DNA of 17,055 nucleotides. It comes from an uncultured Eubacteriales bacterium (GTDB taxonomy: Bacteria; Bacillota_A; Clostridia; Christensenellales; Aristaeellaceae). Location: positions 1 through 17,055 of the forward strand of contig CACYNZ010000027.1 of assembly GCA_902775835.1 (NCBI GenBank). The letters run 5' to 3'. Shown here in pieces: positions 1 to 6,773 of the stretch; positions within the stretch are counted from its first letter, which is position 1, and each line of letters begins with the position of its first letter. The position numbers were made by a program, and so were the translations under genes. The notes under the pieces are model-generated. The model made no database searches. It saw only the letters and a program-made list of their open reading frames with translations, and was not told the origin of the DNA.

Positions 1-1211
1 GTGCACAGAAGCTGAAGAAGGCTGTGCGGGCTTCCGGCACTGCCTGCGGGCACGAGCCGGTTTTCCGGATGCAGAAGCGTACCGTCGGTGGTATAGATGA
101 GGGCTTCATCCCGAAGGAAGGACTGGAACGCGCGGCGCCGCATGATGCCGTCCTCAAAGGACATGGCACCGGTTTCAGCACTGTACAGGGAGGTGAGCAT
201 GGACGTGCCGGTAAAGACGCGTACGCCGCCCACGCCCGGAAGGAAGGTGGCCAGTGTGTAGACCGTGGAGGCAAGCACACAGGCGGGAGAAAGACCAAAG
301 AGCTCAAGCCGGTCGAGAAATTCGGGTTCAAAGTAGAGATTCAGAAGCCGGCCGCCGCCGGTCAGTTCTGTCACTGACGGTGTCTGGGTCATAAGGCTGG
401 TCAGGTCCGGCATGGCGATGACGTGATCAAGGTACTGGGAACCGTTGGACAGGGCGGCGATGATGCCCTGGGCGAGCACCGGCGTGCTCTGGCCGGAGAA
501 GGTCACGGACCGTACTTCCGGAAGAAAACCGGTGCCGTCACTGGTGGGGAAATACAGGGTAACATTGGCAGTCAGGGGAATGACCGACGCGTCCTCGCCC
601 AGCGGCGTCTTGCGCGCGGACATCTGTTCCCAGAGCACCGCCAGGTCCTCCCCGGGATGGGCACTGACACTGCCCATGGGCAGAATATCGGCCAGGTCCA
701 GGCCCACAGGCCGGTCATTGACCAGCACATTCACGGCGCGCACCGGTGTGACCGCGCCGAGGGTGGAAGCCAGGGACAGGGCGACCGTGTACAGGTCCTG
801 CGGCTCCAGGCTGAGGGCGGAAGCCTCCAGGTTCACGGTGCAGGAACTGCCGGAAATTTCCACGGGATACCGGCTCAGGGTGTGCAGTGTGGTGACGGCG
901 CCCAGGGCGGACACGGCATCATTGCCGCGGAAGCTCAGCAGTGCATGGACAATGGCGGAGCAGGGATCCTCGCCGTGGATCAGGTCCACGGATACGTTTT
1001 CGCTCAGAAGCCGTGAGCCGTCCAGGGAGGGCAGGTACAGGGGAACAGAGGAAGTATAGCTCATGGCCATGGTGTCCAGCGGTGCGTCATACGGTGCCTC
1101 CGCGGGCCCGAGGGTCGGCGGGGGCCCGGAAACCGAGGACTGTTCCACCTGAGTGCAGCCGCTGAGCATCAGCATGCCCAGAGCGAGGATAAGAGCGATG
1201 AGGCGTTTCAT
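1..1211 (-). CDS. GerMN-repeat lipoprotein, C-terminus cut by the window edge
   Basis: I read this frame by hand from the ATG at 1211; it stays open for 403 codons to base 1 without a stop. Residues 1-19 form a lipoprotein signal (MKRLIALILALGMLMLSGC), with the lipobox cysteine at 19, so the mature protein should be anchored outside the membrane. Two GerMN-like units follow, at about 55-175 and 215-330. Each opens with a V-x-LY-hydrophobic-P strand and an acidic-glycine turn and ends in a 'TL..V..V.V' strand. A third unit appears to begin near residue 368 (LIYTTDGTLLHPENR). GerM of Bacillus subtilis also has two GerMN domains; the family is linked to the cell envelope and sporulation, with no known enzyme activity. 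The start overlaps the preceding stop by 4 bases (ATGA) and has a GGAGGT site 6 bases upstream, so translation is coupled to the previous lipoprotein. Confidence 0.85.
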   Translation of the reverse strand, partial: MKRLIALILALGMLMLSGCTQVEQSSVSGPPPTLGPAEAPYDAPLDTMAMSYTSSVPLYLPSLDGSRLLSENVSVDLIHGEDPCSAIVHALLSFRGNDAVSALGAVTTLHTLSRYPVEISGSSCTVNLEASALSLEPQDLYTVALSLASTLGAVTPVRAVNVLVNDRPVGLDLADILPMGSVSAHPGEDLAVLWEQMSARKTPLGEDASVIPLTANVTLYFPTSDGTGFLPEVRSVTFSGQSTPVLAQGIIAALSNGSQYLDHVIAMPDLTSLMTQTPSVTELTGGGRLLNLYFEPEFLDRLELFGLSPACVLASTVYTLATFLPGVGGVRVFTGTSMLTSLYSAETGAMSFEDGIMRRRAFQSFLRDEALIYTTDGTLLHPENRLVPAGSAGSPHSLLQLLC

Positions 1212-2212
1212 GTGAATACCTCCAGCCAGCCGGTGAGCTGGGACAGTGAGATGGACCACAGTCCCTGAACACGGTTCAGGCGCAGGATGCAGGAAGAAAG
1301 CTCGGCCATGGAGCCGTCGGACAGACGGACGCTGGCGCTGAGCCCGTAGGTGGCGGTCAGTCCGTCAAGGGATACGGAGGCGGAGGAAATCTCAAAGGAG
1401 ATCAGGTCCGGAAGCGCTTCCATCCGGGTGACAAAGTCCTGGTACGAGGGAATCTCCAGCCCTGTCTGCGGGTCCTTGGATTCCAGCGTCCGGTACAGAC
1501 TGGCCCAGTCGTGCTGCTGCCATTTCTTCAGGATCCGGAGCATGGACCCGTCCGCCGTGAGCAGGTGCGCATCCGTGCGGGACATGGGTTCCACCAGCAC
1601 GTCATCCTCCGCGTCGTCCAGGAAGAAGTTCTGCTTGAGGCGCAGGGAGCCGGATGACCGGTTTTTCTGCTCCACCAGCACCTGAACCTGATCCACGTCA
1701 CAGTTTTCCGTCACGGTTGCCACCAGGGCTTCCATGCACAGCTCCCTGCGGAGCGGGGATTCCAGACGCCAGAAGTCATATTCCTGCCAGTCCACGGGCT
1801 CATCCGGGTACTGGTTCATGATCTCCTCGGACAGGGTGACGAACAGTGTCCGGCCCGTGGTGCTGGTGGCCAGCACCCGGGTGTTTTCCGGGAACAGGCC
1901 CTGGAGAAGCGGGGAATTGGCGGCAGGCCCGGAGAGCAGTGCCTGAATCAGCGCGGTCTCATAGGACTGGGTCGCGGTGTGCTGAATGACACGGTATTCA
2001 GAGGCCAGAAAGGGTTCGTCGCCGAAGCGGAAAAACAGGGCGGAAACCCGGCTGTCCGTGCGCATGTCCGCTTCCAGTGCCTCGGGCATGACCGGGCTGG
2101 TGCCCGGCACATTGGTGGAGAGGGACTGGGCGGGGAGGACGGACCCGTTCTGGCAGGCTGTGAGAGCGGGGAGCAGGAACAGCAGCAGAAGCATCACAAT
2201 GGCTTTTTTCAT
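1208..2212 (-). CDS. GerMN-domain lipoprotein with C-terminal NTF2-like domain
   Basis: This is a 334-residue secreted lipoprotein. Residues 1-20 are a signal peptide with lipobox LTAC and lipidated Cys20. A GerMN domain spans about 55-175: a hydrophobic-F-F-R-F strand with an EYR turn, then 'ALLSGP', and a strand bearing 'LFVTLSEEI'. This is the family's usual layout. Residues about 205-334 look like a separate alpha+beta domain of NTF2-like type: an opening helix with KKWQQHDWASLY, then strands ending in GLWSISL. It is a likely extracytoplasmic partner of the histidine kinase just upstream, whose stop codon overlaps this ATG by 4 bases. A strong GGAGGTGA site lies 7 bases before the start. 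Ligand-binding accessory protein is inference; no enzymatic residues are evident. Confidence 0.85.
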   Translation of the reverse strand: MKKAIVMLLLLFLLPALTACQNGSVLPAQSLSTNVPGTSPVMPEALEADMRTDSRVSALFFRFGDEPFLASEYRVIQHTATQSYETALIQALLSGPAANSPLLQGLFPENTRVLATSTTGRTLFVTLSEEIMNQYPDEPVDWQEYDFWRLESPLRRELCMEALVATVTENCDVDQVQVLVEQKNRSSGSLRLKQNFFLDDAEDDVLVEPMSRTDAHLLTADGSMLRILKKWQQHDWASLYRTLESKDPQTGLEIPSYQDFVTRMEALPDLISFEISSASVSLDGLTATYGLSASVRLSDGSMAELSSCILRLNRVQGLWSISLSQLTGWLEVFT

Positions 2213-3684
2213 TTCCCGCTCACCTCCGGCTGGGTTCTCGGCAGGGATACGGTGAATACGGATCCCTTTCCGATCTCGGACTGCACCTGAATGTCTCCGT
2301 GATGCAGAAGAATCAGCTGACGTACAATGGACAGGCCAAGGCCGGTGCCGCCGGTTTCGCGGCTGCGCGCCTTGTCCACGCGGTAGAAGCGGTCGAAAAT
2401 ATGGGTCTGGTCTTCCTGGGAAATGCCCACGCCTTCATCCCGGACCTGGCAGAGCACGCGGTCGGAGCGCACGGTCAGGGAAATCTGCACGCTTCCGCCG
2501 TCCGGCGAGTATTTCAGGGCATTGTCCACCAGGTTGTAGATGACCTGGCCGAGCTTGGCCCGGTCGCCCACAAGGCCTGCGGGCGTGTCCGTGAGCAGGA
2601 GCAGGTTCTGTCGGCGCTTTTCCGCGCTGGGCGTCAGAAGATGCACGGTTTCACGGCAGACTTCCGTCAGGTCCATGCTTTCCATCTTCAGCTCAATCCG
2701 GCCGTTGTCCATCTGCGTCAGGGACAGAAGGTCGGTGACAATGCTGGTGAGACGGTCAATCTCGTGGTTCATGTCCTGAAGGAATTCGGTGCGCAGGTCT
2801 TCGGGCATGTCCGGCTGGTAGATTACATTTTCAAGAAGAATCTTCATGGTGGTCATGGGCGTTTTCAGCTCATGGCTGGCATTGGACACAAACTGGTTGC
2901 GGGTCTGGTCCAGGTGCTCCAGCTGTTCCGCCATGGTGTTGTAGCTTTCCGCCAGGTGCCGCATTTCCGCACTTCCGCTGACCCTGGCGCGGACGCTCAG
3001 GTCACCGCGGCCCATCTTCTGGATGGTCCGGGTCAGGGCGGTAATGGGCCGTGTGAGCAGACTGGAGAGCACAAGCGCGGCGGCCATGGCCGAGACGGCA
3101 ATGGCCATGAACAGGAACATGAGCTCCCGCTGCACTTCCTGAAGGGAGGCCACAAGCTCTGTGATCCGGCTGACATACATCAGGGCGCCCAGTGTGCCGC
3201 GGGTGCCGGTGATCCGGCTCACGCAGTAGGAAACGGTGTCGCCGCTGTCGCTCAGGGCACTGGAGGGGTCCAGCTGATGGATGCCCCAGCTGCTGGTCTC
3301 CTGCATGCGCAGCACGCTCAGCACTTCCGGAAGCTCCAGGCGCACGCCCATGAGCCGGGAGAAAGAGTCAAACTGCACCTTGCCATCCCCGTCCACAACA
3401 AGAAGTCTGCCTTCCATTTCAGCCCCTGCCGTGGAAAGTGTTTCCGTCAGGGCGTCCGAGGAGGCAGACTGAAAAAGCGGCGCAACCGTCGTAGACAGTC
3501 TTTCCACGGAAAGACTGTCCTGACGGATGCGCTGCCTGTATAGATACGAGCTGACAAATCCGGTCAGCAGGGAGGCCATCACGGCGAAGGAAACTCCAAT
3601 GATCACCAGGAACACCAGCGTGATCTGCCAGCGGATGCTGGTGGGTTTCAGGAACTTAATCCTTGTCCGTGAAATAGTAACCAA
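2209..3684 (-). CDS. Membrane sensor histidine kinase (HAMP-HisKA-HATPase)
   Basis: This is the sensor of a two-component system. Numbered from the TTG at 3684 (491 residues), it has a transmembrane helix at about 21-45 and an external sensor at about 50-186 of PDC/PAS-like character (VVDGDGKVQFDS). A second helix lies at about 187-211, with HAMP at 209-261. HisKA carries SHELKTP with phospho-acceptor His271; the HATPase domain has N-box NLVDNALKY (Asn388), D416-E-G-V-G and a GTGLGL loop near 447-451. The order resembles WalK/PhoR kinases but without a cytoplasmic PAS. The start is uncertain. The first ATG in frame, at 3780, would add an unlikely N-terminus inside the regulator gene. TTG 3684 lacks a well-spaced ribosome site. 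CTG 3651, 4 bases past the regulator stop, has AAGGA 8 bases upstream and would give 480 residues. The last codons overlap the following lipoprotein start (ATGA). Confidence 0.9.
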   Translation of the reverse strand: MVTISRTRIKFLKPTSIRWQITLVFLVIIGVSFAVMASLLTGFVSSYLYRQRIRQDSLSVERLSTTVAPLFQSASSDALTETLSTAGAEMEGRLLVVDGDGKVQFDSFSRLMGVRLELPEVLSVLRMQETSSWGIHQLDPSSALSDSGDTVSYCVSRITGTRGTLGALMYVSRITELVASLQEVQRELMFLFMAIAVSAMAAALVLSSLLTRPITALTRTIQKMGRGDLSVRARVSGSAEMRHLAESYNTMAEQLEHLDQTRNQFVSNASHELKTPMTTMKILLENVIYQPDMPEDLRTEFLQDMNHEIDRLTSIVTDLLSLTQMDNGRIELKMESMDLTEVCRETVHLLTPSAEKRRQNLLLLTDTPAGLVGDRAKLGQVIYNLVDNALKYSPDGGSVQISLTVRSDRVLCQVRDEGVGISQEDQTHIFDRFYRVDKARSRETGGTGLGLSIVRQLILLHHGDIQVQSEIGKGSVFTVSLPRTQPEVSGK

Positions 3685-4351
3685 CCCCCCACTTGGTAAA
3701 GATGTATTCAGGCTGGGCTGTGTTGCGCTCAATCTTTTCACGCAGCCGGCGGATATGCACGTCCACCGTACGGTCGTCACCGGTATAGTCGAACTTCCAG
3801 ATGGTATCCAGGATCTGCTTGCGGTTGAACACCTTGCCGCGGTTGTTCAGGAACAGGAGAAGCAGATCGAATTCCTTGGCGGTCAGACTGATCTCGCGGC
3901 CCTCCAGGAGCACGCTGCGCTTGACCGGATTGACTTCAAGATCCTTGACCTTGATGACCTTCTTGTCTTCCACGGGCTGCGCGGCAATCCCGGAACGGCG
4001 CAGGATGGCCTTGATGCGGGCCTTGACCTCCAGGATGTTGAAGGGCTTGGGAATATAATCGTCGGCACCGTATTCAAGACCCAGGATGCGGTCCATGTCC
4101 GTGCCCTTGGCGGTGAGCATGATGATCGGAACGCTGGAATGCTCGCGGATGCGCTGGCATACGGAAATACCGACCAGCTTGGGGAGCATGACGTCGAGGA
4201 GGATCAGATCGTAGGTATTGGCAAAAAACATGTCCAGAGCTTCTTCGCCGTCCAGAGCGCTGTCGATTTCATAGCCCTCCTGCTGCAGCGTATATTTCAA
4301 TCCCTTGACAATCAGGGGCTCATCATCGACCAACAGGATCTTTCTGCCCAT
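3656..4351 (-). CDS. OmpR/PhoB-family response regulator
   Basis: This is a 231-residue cytoplasmic transcription regulator. The receiver domain (about 3-115) has acidic pocket D9-D10, phospho-acceptor D53 in LILLDVMLP, T80 and K102 (IPKPF), all the residues needed for phosphorylation. The winged-helix DNA-binding domain occupies about 130-228, with the family signature FNRKQILDTIW and DDRTVDVHIRRLREKIE and the closing wing WGVGYYF. Length and both domains match WalR/PhoP-type regulators. It is the first gene of the operon and pairs with the kinase that follows at once. Its ATG has AAGGAT 8 bases upstream, and its promoter lies about 35-60 bases upstream. Which genes it controls cannot be read from this window; the linked GerMN lipoproteins suggest cell-envelope control. 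Confidence 0.95.
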   Translation of the reverse strand: MGRKILLVDDEPLIVKGLKYTLQQEGYEIDSALDGEEALDMFFANTYDLILLDVMLPKLVGISVCQRIREHSSVPIIMLTAKGTDMDRILGLEYGADDYIPKPFNILEVKARIKAILRRSGIAAQPVEDKKVIKVKDLEVNPVKRSVLLEGREISLTAKEFDLLLLFLNNRGKVFNRKQILDTIWKFDYTGDDRTVDVHIRRLREKIERNTAQPEYIFTKWGVGYYFTDKD

Positions 4352-4384
4352 GGCTGTACATCCTTTCTTTGTGCAATCGACATA

Positions 4385-4413
4385 ATTGTAGTACGGCGCA
4401 AGAAAAAAATCAA
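4385..4413 (-). promoter_or_regulatory. Promoter of the two-component/GerMN operon
   Basis: Read on the minus strand, TTGATT (4413-4408) and TACAAT (4390-4385) are separated by exactly 17 bases. This is a good housekeeping sigma-factor match. The predicted transcript would start near 4378 and have a short leader of about 27 bases before the regulator ATG at 4351. Confidence 0.7.
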
Positions 4414-4459
4414 GGTGATTGACTTATATCCTTAACAAATAGGAAATGAAACTTTAAAA

Positions 4460-4478
4460 TCCCGCCGGAACGGCGGGA
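4460..4478 (-). terminator. Second hairpin behind the dipeptidase gene
   Basis: Perfect 8-base-pair inverted repeat TCCCGCCG / CGGCGGGA with a 3-base loop. On the minus strand it is followed by TTTTAAAG, so the U-run is short. It probably backs up the stronger terminator at 4495-4526. Confidence 0.55.
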
Positions 4479-4494
4479 GAGCATACAGGTGCAG

Positions 4495-4526
4495 AAAAAA
4501 ACAGAGGCAGGTGAAGCTGCCTCTGT
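4495..4526 (-). terminator. Rho-independent terminator of the rpiB-dipeptidase operon
   Basis: Perfect 10-base-pair inverted repeat ACAGAGGCAG / CTGCCTCTGT (4501-4510 and 4517-4526) with a 6-base loop. On the minus strand it runs straight into seven T residues (A residues at 4495-4501). It lies 43 bases after the dipeptidase stop. Confidence 0.9.
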
Positions 4527-4569
4527 GCAAATATGCGGCTGTTCATGTATTTCCGGGAAAAGCGCGGCT

Positions 4570-5472
4570 TCAGATCCTGCTGTAGTAGGAGCGCAGGTTT
4601 TCGCCCGCGAACCCGCGGATCGTGCTTTCGCTGAACCCGGCCTGGGACAGGGCGTCCAGCAGTGCGGGGAAATCCTGCGCGCCGGTGAGGCCCTCGGGCG
4701 TGGTTTCAATGCCGTCAAAGTCTGAGCCGAAGCCCAGAATGTGCTCGCCGCCCAGATCACAGATATGCCGGATATGCCGGACCACGGTGGAAAGATCCGC
4801 CTTTCCGGTTTCACTGAGGAAGGAAGGGTAGAAGTTCATGCCGATGTAACCACCGCCCCGGATCATTTCCCGGATCTGTTCATCGGTCAGGTTCCGCGGA
4901 TGATCGCACAGCGCACGGCAGCAGCTGTGACTGGCCATGGGCGCTGCGGCGCCCATGCGGAAGAGATCCCAGAATCCGGCTTCATTAAGATGAGCCGTGT
5001 CTACGGCCATGTGCTGGCGCTGCATTTCACGGACGATGCGTCTGCCCTGGGCGGTCAGGCCCTCCGTGCTTCCGGTTTTGGCGGGGTGGGCCAGCGCGTT
5101 TTCGTTGTTCCATACGATGGCCACCATGCGGACACCGCGATCATACCAGTACTGGACCTGCTCCTCGCTTTCCTCGAACAGCTCGCCGCCCTCCACGGAG
5201 AGCATGAAGCTCTGCTGATCCTCACGGGCTTCCCGGGGATCAAATACCTGCACGAGGCCTTCTTCCAGGAGCGCGGGAAGCGCATCCAGCTCGGCATCCA
5301 CGATGCCGCGCACATCCCCGTGCCTGCCCTTGGGGCCGGTCCACAGGGCAAAGGTCTGCAGCGTGACGCCGCCGGCGCGCATTTTGTCCGGTGTGATCAT
5401 GAGGTCCGCAGAGGACGCGTGATGGATACCCATGGCATAGAGAGTATCTGCGTGCGTATCGGCAAGGAACAT
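4570..5472 (-). CDS. M19-family (renal-type) membrane dipeptidase homologue
   Basis: This is a 300-residue zinc metallopeptidase of family M19, which hydrolyses dipeptides, including some with a C-terminal D-residue. The full metal site is visible: H7-x-D9 in DTHAD, bridging E94 (SVEGGE), H161 (DTAHLN) and H182 (SHS). The two histidines are 21 apart, as in the human enzyme. The late motif GFGSDFDGI holds the conserved aspartates 251/253. There is no signal peptide, so the enzyme is likely cytoplasmic and serves peptide or peptidoglycan-fragment recycling; the substrate is inferred. The start has AGGAGG 7 bases upstream and lies 15 bases behind rpiB, so the two are probably co-transcribed. Two hairpins close the unit. 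The length is somewhat shorter than eukaryotic members but usual for Bacillota. Confidence 0.93.
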   Translation of the reverse strand: MFLADTHADTLYAMGIHHASSADLMITPDKMRAGGVTLQTFALWTGPKGRHGDVRGIVDAELDALPALLEEGLVQVFDPREAREDQQSFMLSVEGGELFEESEEQVQYWYDRGVRMVAIVWNNENALAHPAKTGSTEGLTAQGRRIVREMQRQHMAVDTAHLNEAGFWDLFRMGAAAPMASHSCCRALCDHPRNLTDEQIREMIRGGGYIGMNFYPSFLSETGKADLSTVVRHIRHICDLGGEHILGFGSDFDGIETTPEGLTGAQDFPALLDALSQAGFSESTIRGFAGENLRSYYSRI

Positions 5473-5487
5473 GTCAAGTCCTCCTGT

Positions 5488-5934
5488 TTACAGTGATTCC
5501 CCGCGCTCAATGGCGGAGATCTGGTCAATACGGCGCTGATGACGTCCGCCCTCAAACTCGGCTTCCAGCCAGTGGCGGGCGATCATTTTCGCCAGGTCCA
5601 CGCCCACTACGCGGGCGCCCATGGTCAGGATATTGGAATTGTTGTGGCGCGTGGACAGCTCGGCGGTGTACACATCCGAGCAGGTGCACACCCGTGTGCC
5701 GGGCACCTTGGACGCGGCAATGCCGATGCCCACGCCTGTACCGCAGATGAGAATACCGCGTTCGCAGACACCGTCCGCCACAGCCTTGGCTGCGCGGTAG
5801 CCGTAGACCGGATAATCACAGCTTATCGGTTCGTTGGTTCCATAGTCCTTCCATTCCAGGCCCATCTCCGTGAGCATGTCGGCAATCTGTTCCTTCAGTT
5901 CCAGCCCCGTATGGTCACAGGCCAAAGCAATCAT
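5488..5934 (-). CDS. rpiB: Ribose-5-phosphate isomerase B (RpiB/LacAB family)
   Basis: This 148-residue enzyme interconverts ribose-5-phosphate and ribulose-5-phosphate in the non-oxidative pentose phosphate pathway. The N-terminus carries the substrate-binding CDHTG (D7, H8). The catalytic cysteine is C64 in LICGTGVGIG, and the ring-opening histidine is H97 in RHNNSN. These match Cys66 and His99 of the E. coli enzyme. The C-terminal GGRHQRRIDQI is also typical. I chose the ATG at 5934 because GGAGGG lies 7 bases upstream and the protein then begins MIALACDH, as family members do. An ATG at 5940 is too close to that site, and the frame remains open further upstream without support. Allose or galactose-6-phosphate isomerase activity is possible, since the family overlaps. 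The dipeptidase gene follows after 15 bases. Confidence 0.92.
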   Translation of the reverse strand: MIALACDHTGLELKEQIADMLTEMGLEWKDYGTNEPISCDYPVYGYRAAKAVADGVCERGILICGTGVGIGIAASKVPGTRVCTCSDVYTAELSTRHNNSNILTMGARVVGVDLAKMIARHWLEAEFEGGRHQRRIDQISAIERGESL

Positions 5935-5951
5935 GGTCATTCCCTCCGATC

Positions 5952-5973
5952 CAGAGGTTCTTGCGACCCTCTG
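5952..5973. repeat. Inverted repeat in the rpiB leader
   Basis: CAGAGG (5952-5957) and CCTCTG (5968-5973) form a perfect 6-base inverted repeat with a 10-base spacer. It lies in the rpiB leader just upstream of the ribosome binding site and overlaps the -35 element of the opposite promoter. It could be a small RNA hairpin or a protein-binding dyad. Confidence 0.35.
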
Positions 5974-5988
5974 TATGTGTGTTATAAT
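5961..5988 (+). promoter_or_regulatory. Promoter of the metal ABC transporter operon
   Basis: TTGCGA (5961-5966), a 16-base spacer and a perfect TATAAT (5983-5988). Transcription would start near 5995, giving a leader of about 37 bases before the TTG start at 6032. Confidence 0.7.
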
Positions 5989-5996
5989 CATAATAG
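5982..5996. promoter_or_regulatory. Possible Fur-family (PerR/Fur/Zur-like) 7-1-7 operator
   Basis: TTATAATCATAATAG matches the Per-box pattern TTATAATnATTATAA at 12 of 14 informative positions. It covers both facing -10 elements. A Fur-family metalloregulator would suit a metal transporter. However, two opposed -10 boxes automatically create an A/T-rich dyad, so the match may be coincidental. Confidence 0.3.
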
Positions 5997-6018
5997 TACG
6001 ATTGTGGGGTTATGGCAA
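5990..6018 (-). promoter_or_regulatory. Promoter of the rpiB-dipeptidase operon
   Basis: On the minus strand, TTGCCA (6018-6013), a 17-base spacer and TATTAT (5995-5990). The start would be near 5983, inside the -10 of the opposite promoter, so the two promoters are physically exclusive. Confidence 0.6.
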
Positions 6019-6031
6019 GGGAGGGAGCGCT

Positions 6032-6772
6032 TTGTCTCTTTTGAACCGGTGCAAGCTGTGCCGTATTGATGTGGATTCTCTCCGGGTTGTCCGGGGCGGG
6101 CAGGAAGTGCTCAAGGATGTATCCATGCATATTCACTGCGGTCAGCTGACGGTGCTGATCGGACAGAACGGGGCCGGAAAGACGACCCTGATACGTTCCA
6201 TTCTGGGAGAGATTCCCCATGAGGGCAGCATCCGGCACGAGGACGGGCACGGCAGGCCCATGCCGCATCTGCGTACGGGCTATGTGCCCCAGCATCTGAA
6301 TTTTGACCGGGAAATGCCCCTGACCGTGTGTGATCTTGTGGGCGCGGCACTGAGCCGGCGTCCGGTGTGGACCGGCGTAGGAAGGAAAACCCGGGAAGAG
6401 GTCCGGAGCATTCTGGCCACGGTGCACGCCCAGGACCTTATGGAACGCCCCCTGGGCCGGTGCTCGGGCGGCGAGATCCAGCGCGTGCTTCTGGCGCTTG
6501 CCCTGAACCCGGAACCGGATCTTCTGATCCTGGATGAGCCGGTATCCGGGGTGGACCAGAACGGACAGAGACTGTTCCTGGATACGGTCAATGAAATCCG
6601 GCGCGGGCGGCATATGGCCATACTCATGGTCAGTCATGACCTGCCGCTGGTGCGTGAATATGCGGACCATGTGGTGCTGCTGGACCGGACGGTGCTGGCC
6701 CAGGGGAGTCCCCGGGCAGTATTTGATTCGGAAGCGTTCCAGCAGGTGTTCGGCAGTGAAAGGAGAGAGTGA
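6032..6772 (+). CDS. ABC transporter ATPase, zinc/manganese/iron (ZnuC/MntB-like) type
   Basis: This is the 246-residue ATP-hydrolysing subunit of a metal importer. The Walker A motif is G44-QNGAGKTT, the Q-loop is VPQHLNF, the signature is CSGGEIQR (the usual leucine is a cysteine), Walker B is LLILDEP with SGVD, and the H-loop is MVSHD. The metal-importer class is assigned mainly from the ABC-3 permease that follows at once. The TTG start at 6032 is preceded by GGGAGGG with about 6 bases spacing; the open frame upstream lacks a credible start. Residues 7-10 read C-K-L-C, an unusual N-terminal CxxC, and residues around 74-88 are histidine-rich (HEDGHGRPMPH). Either could bind metal, but that is inference. 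The following permease begins one base after the stop. No solute-binding protein is encoded nearby. Confidence 0.9.
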   Translation: MSLLNRCKLCRIDVDSLRVVRGGQEVLKDVSMHIHCGQLTVLIGQNGAGKTTLIRSILGEIPHEGSIRHEDGHGRPMPHLRTGYVPQHLNFDREMPLTVCDLVGAALSRRPVWTGVGRKTREEVRSILATVHAQDLMERPLGRCSGGEIQRVLLALALNPEPDLLILDEPVSGVDQNGQRLFLDTVNEIRRGRHMAILMVSHDLPLVREYADHVVLLDRTVLAQGSPRAVFDSEAFQQVFGSERRE

Positions 6773-6773
6773 C

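Noticed and set aside
2299..3543. 414-codon open frame on the plus strand
   Set aside because: It mirrors the histidine kinase gene, whose domains are unmistakable, and has no recognisable protein features.
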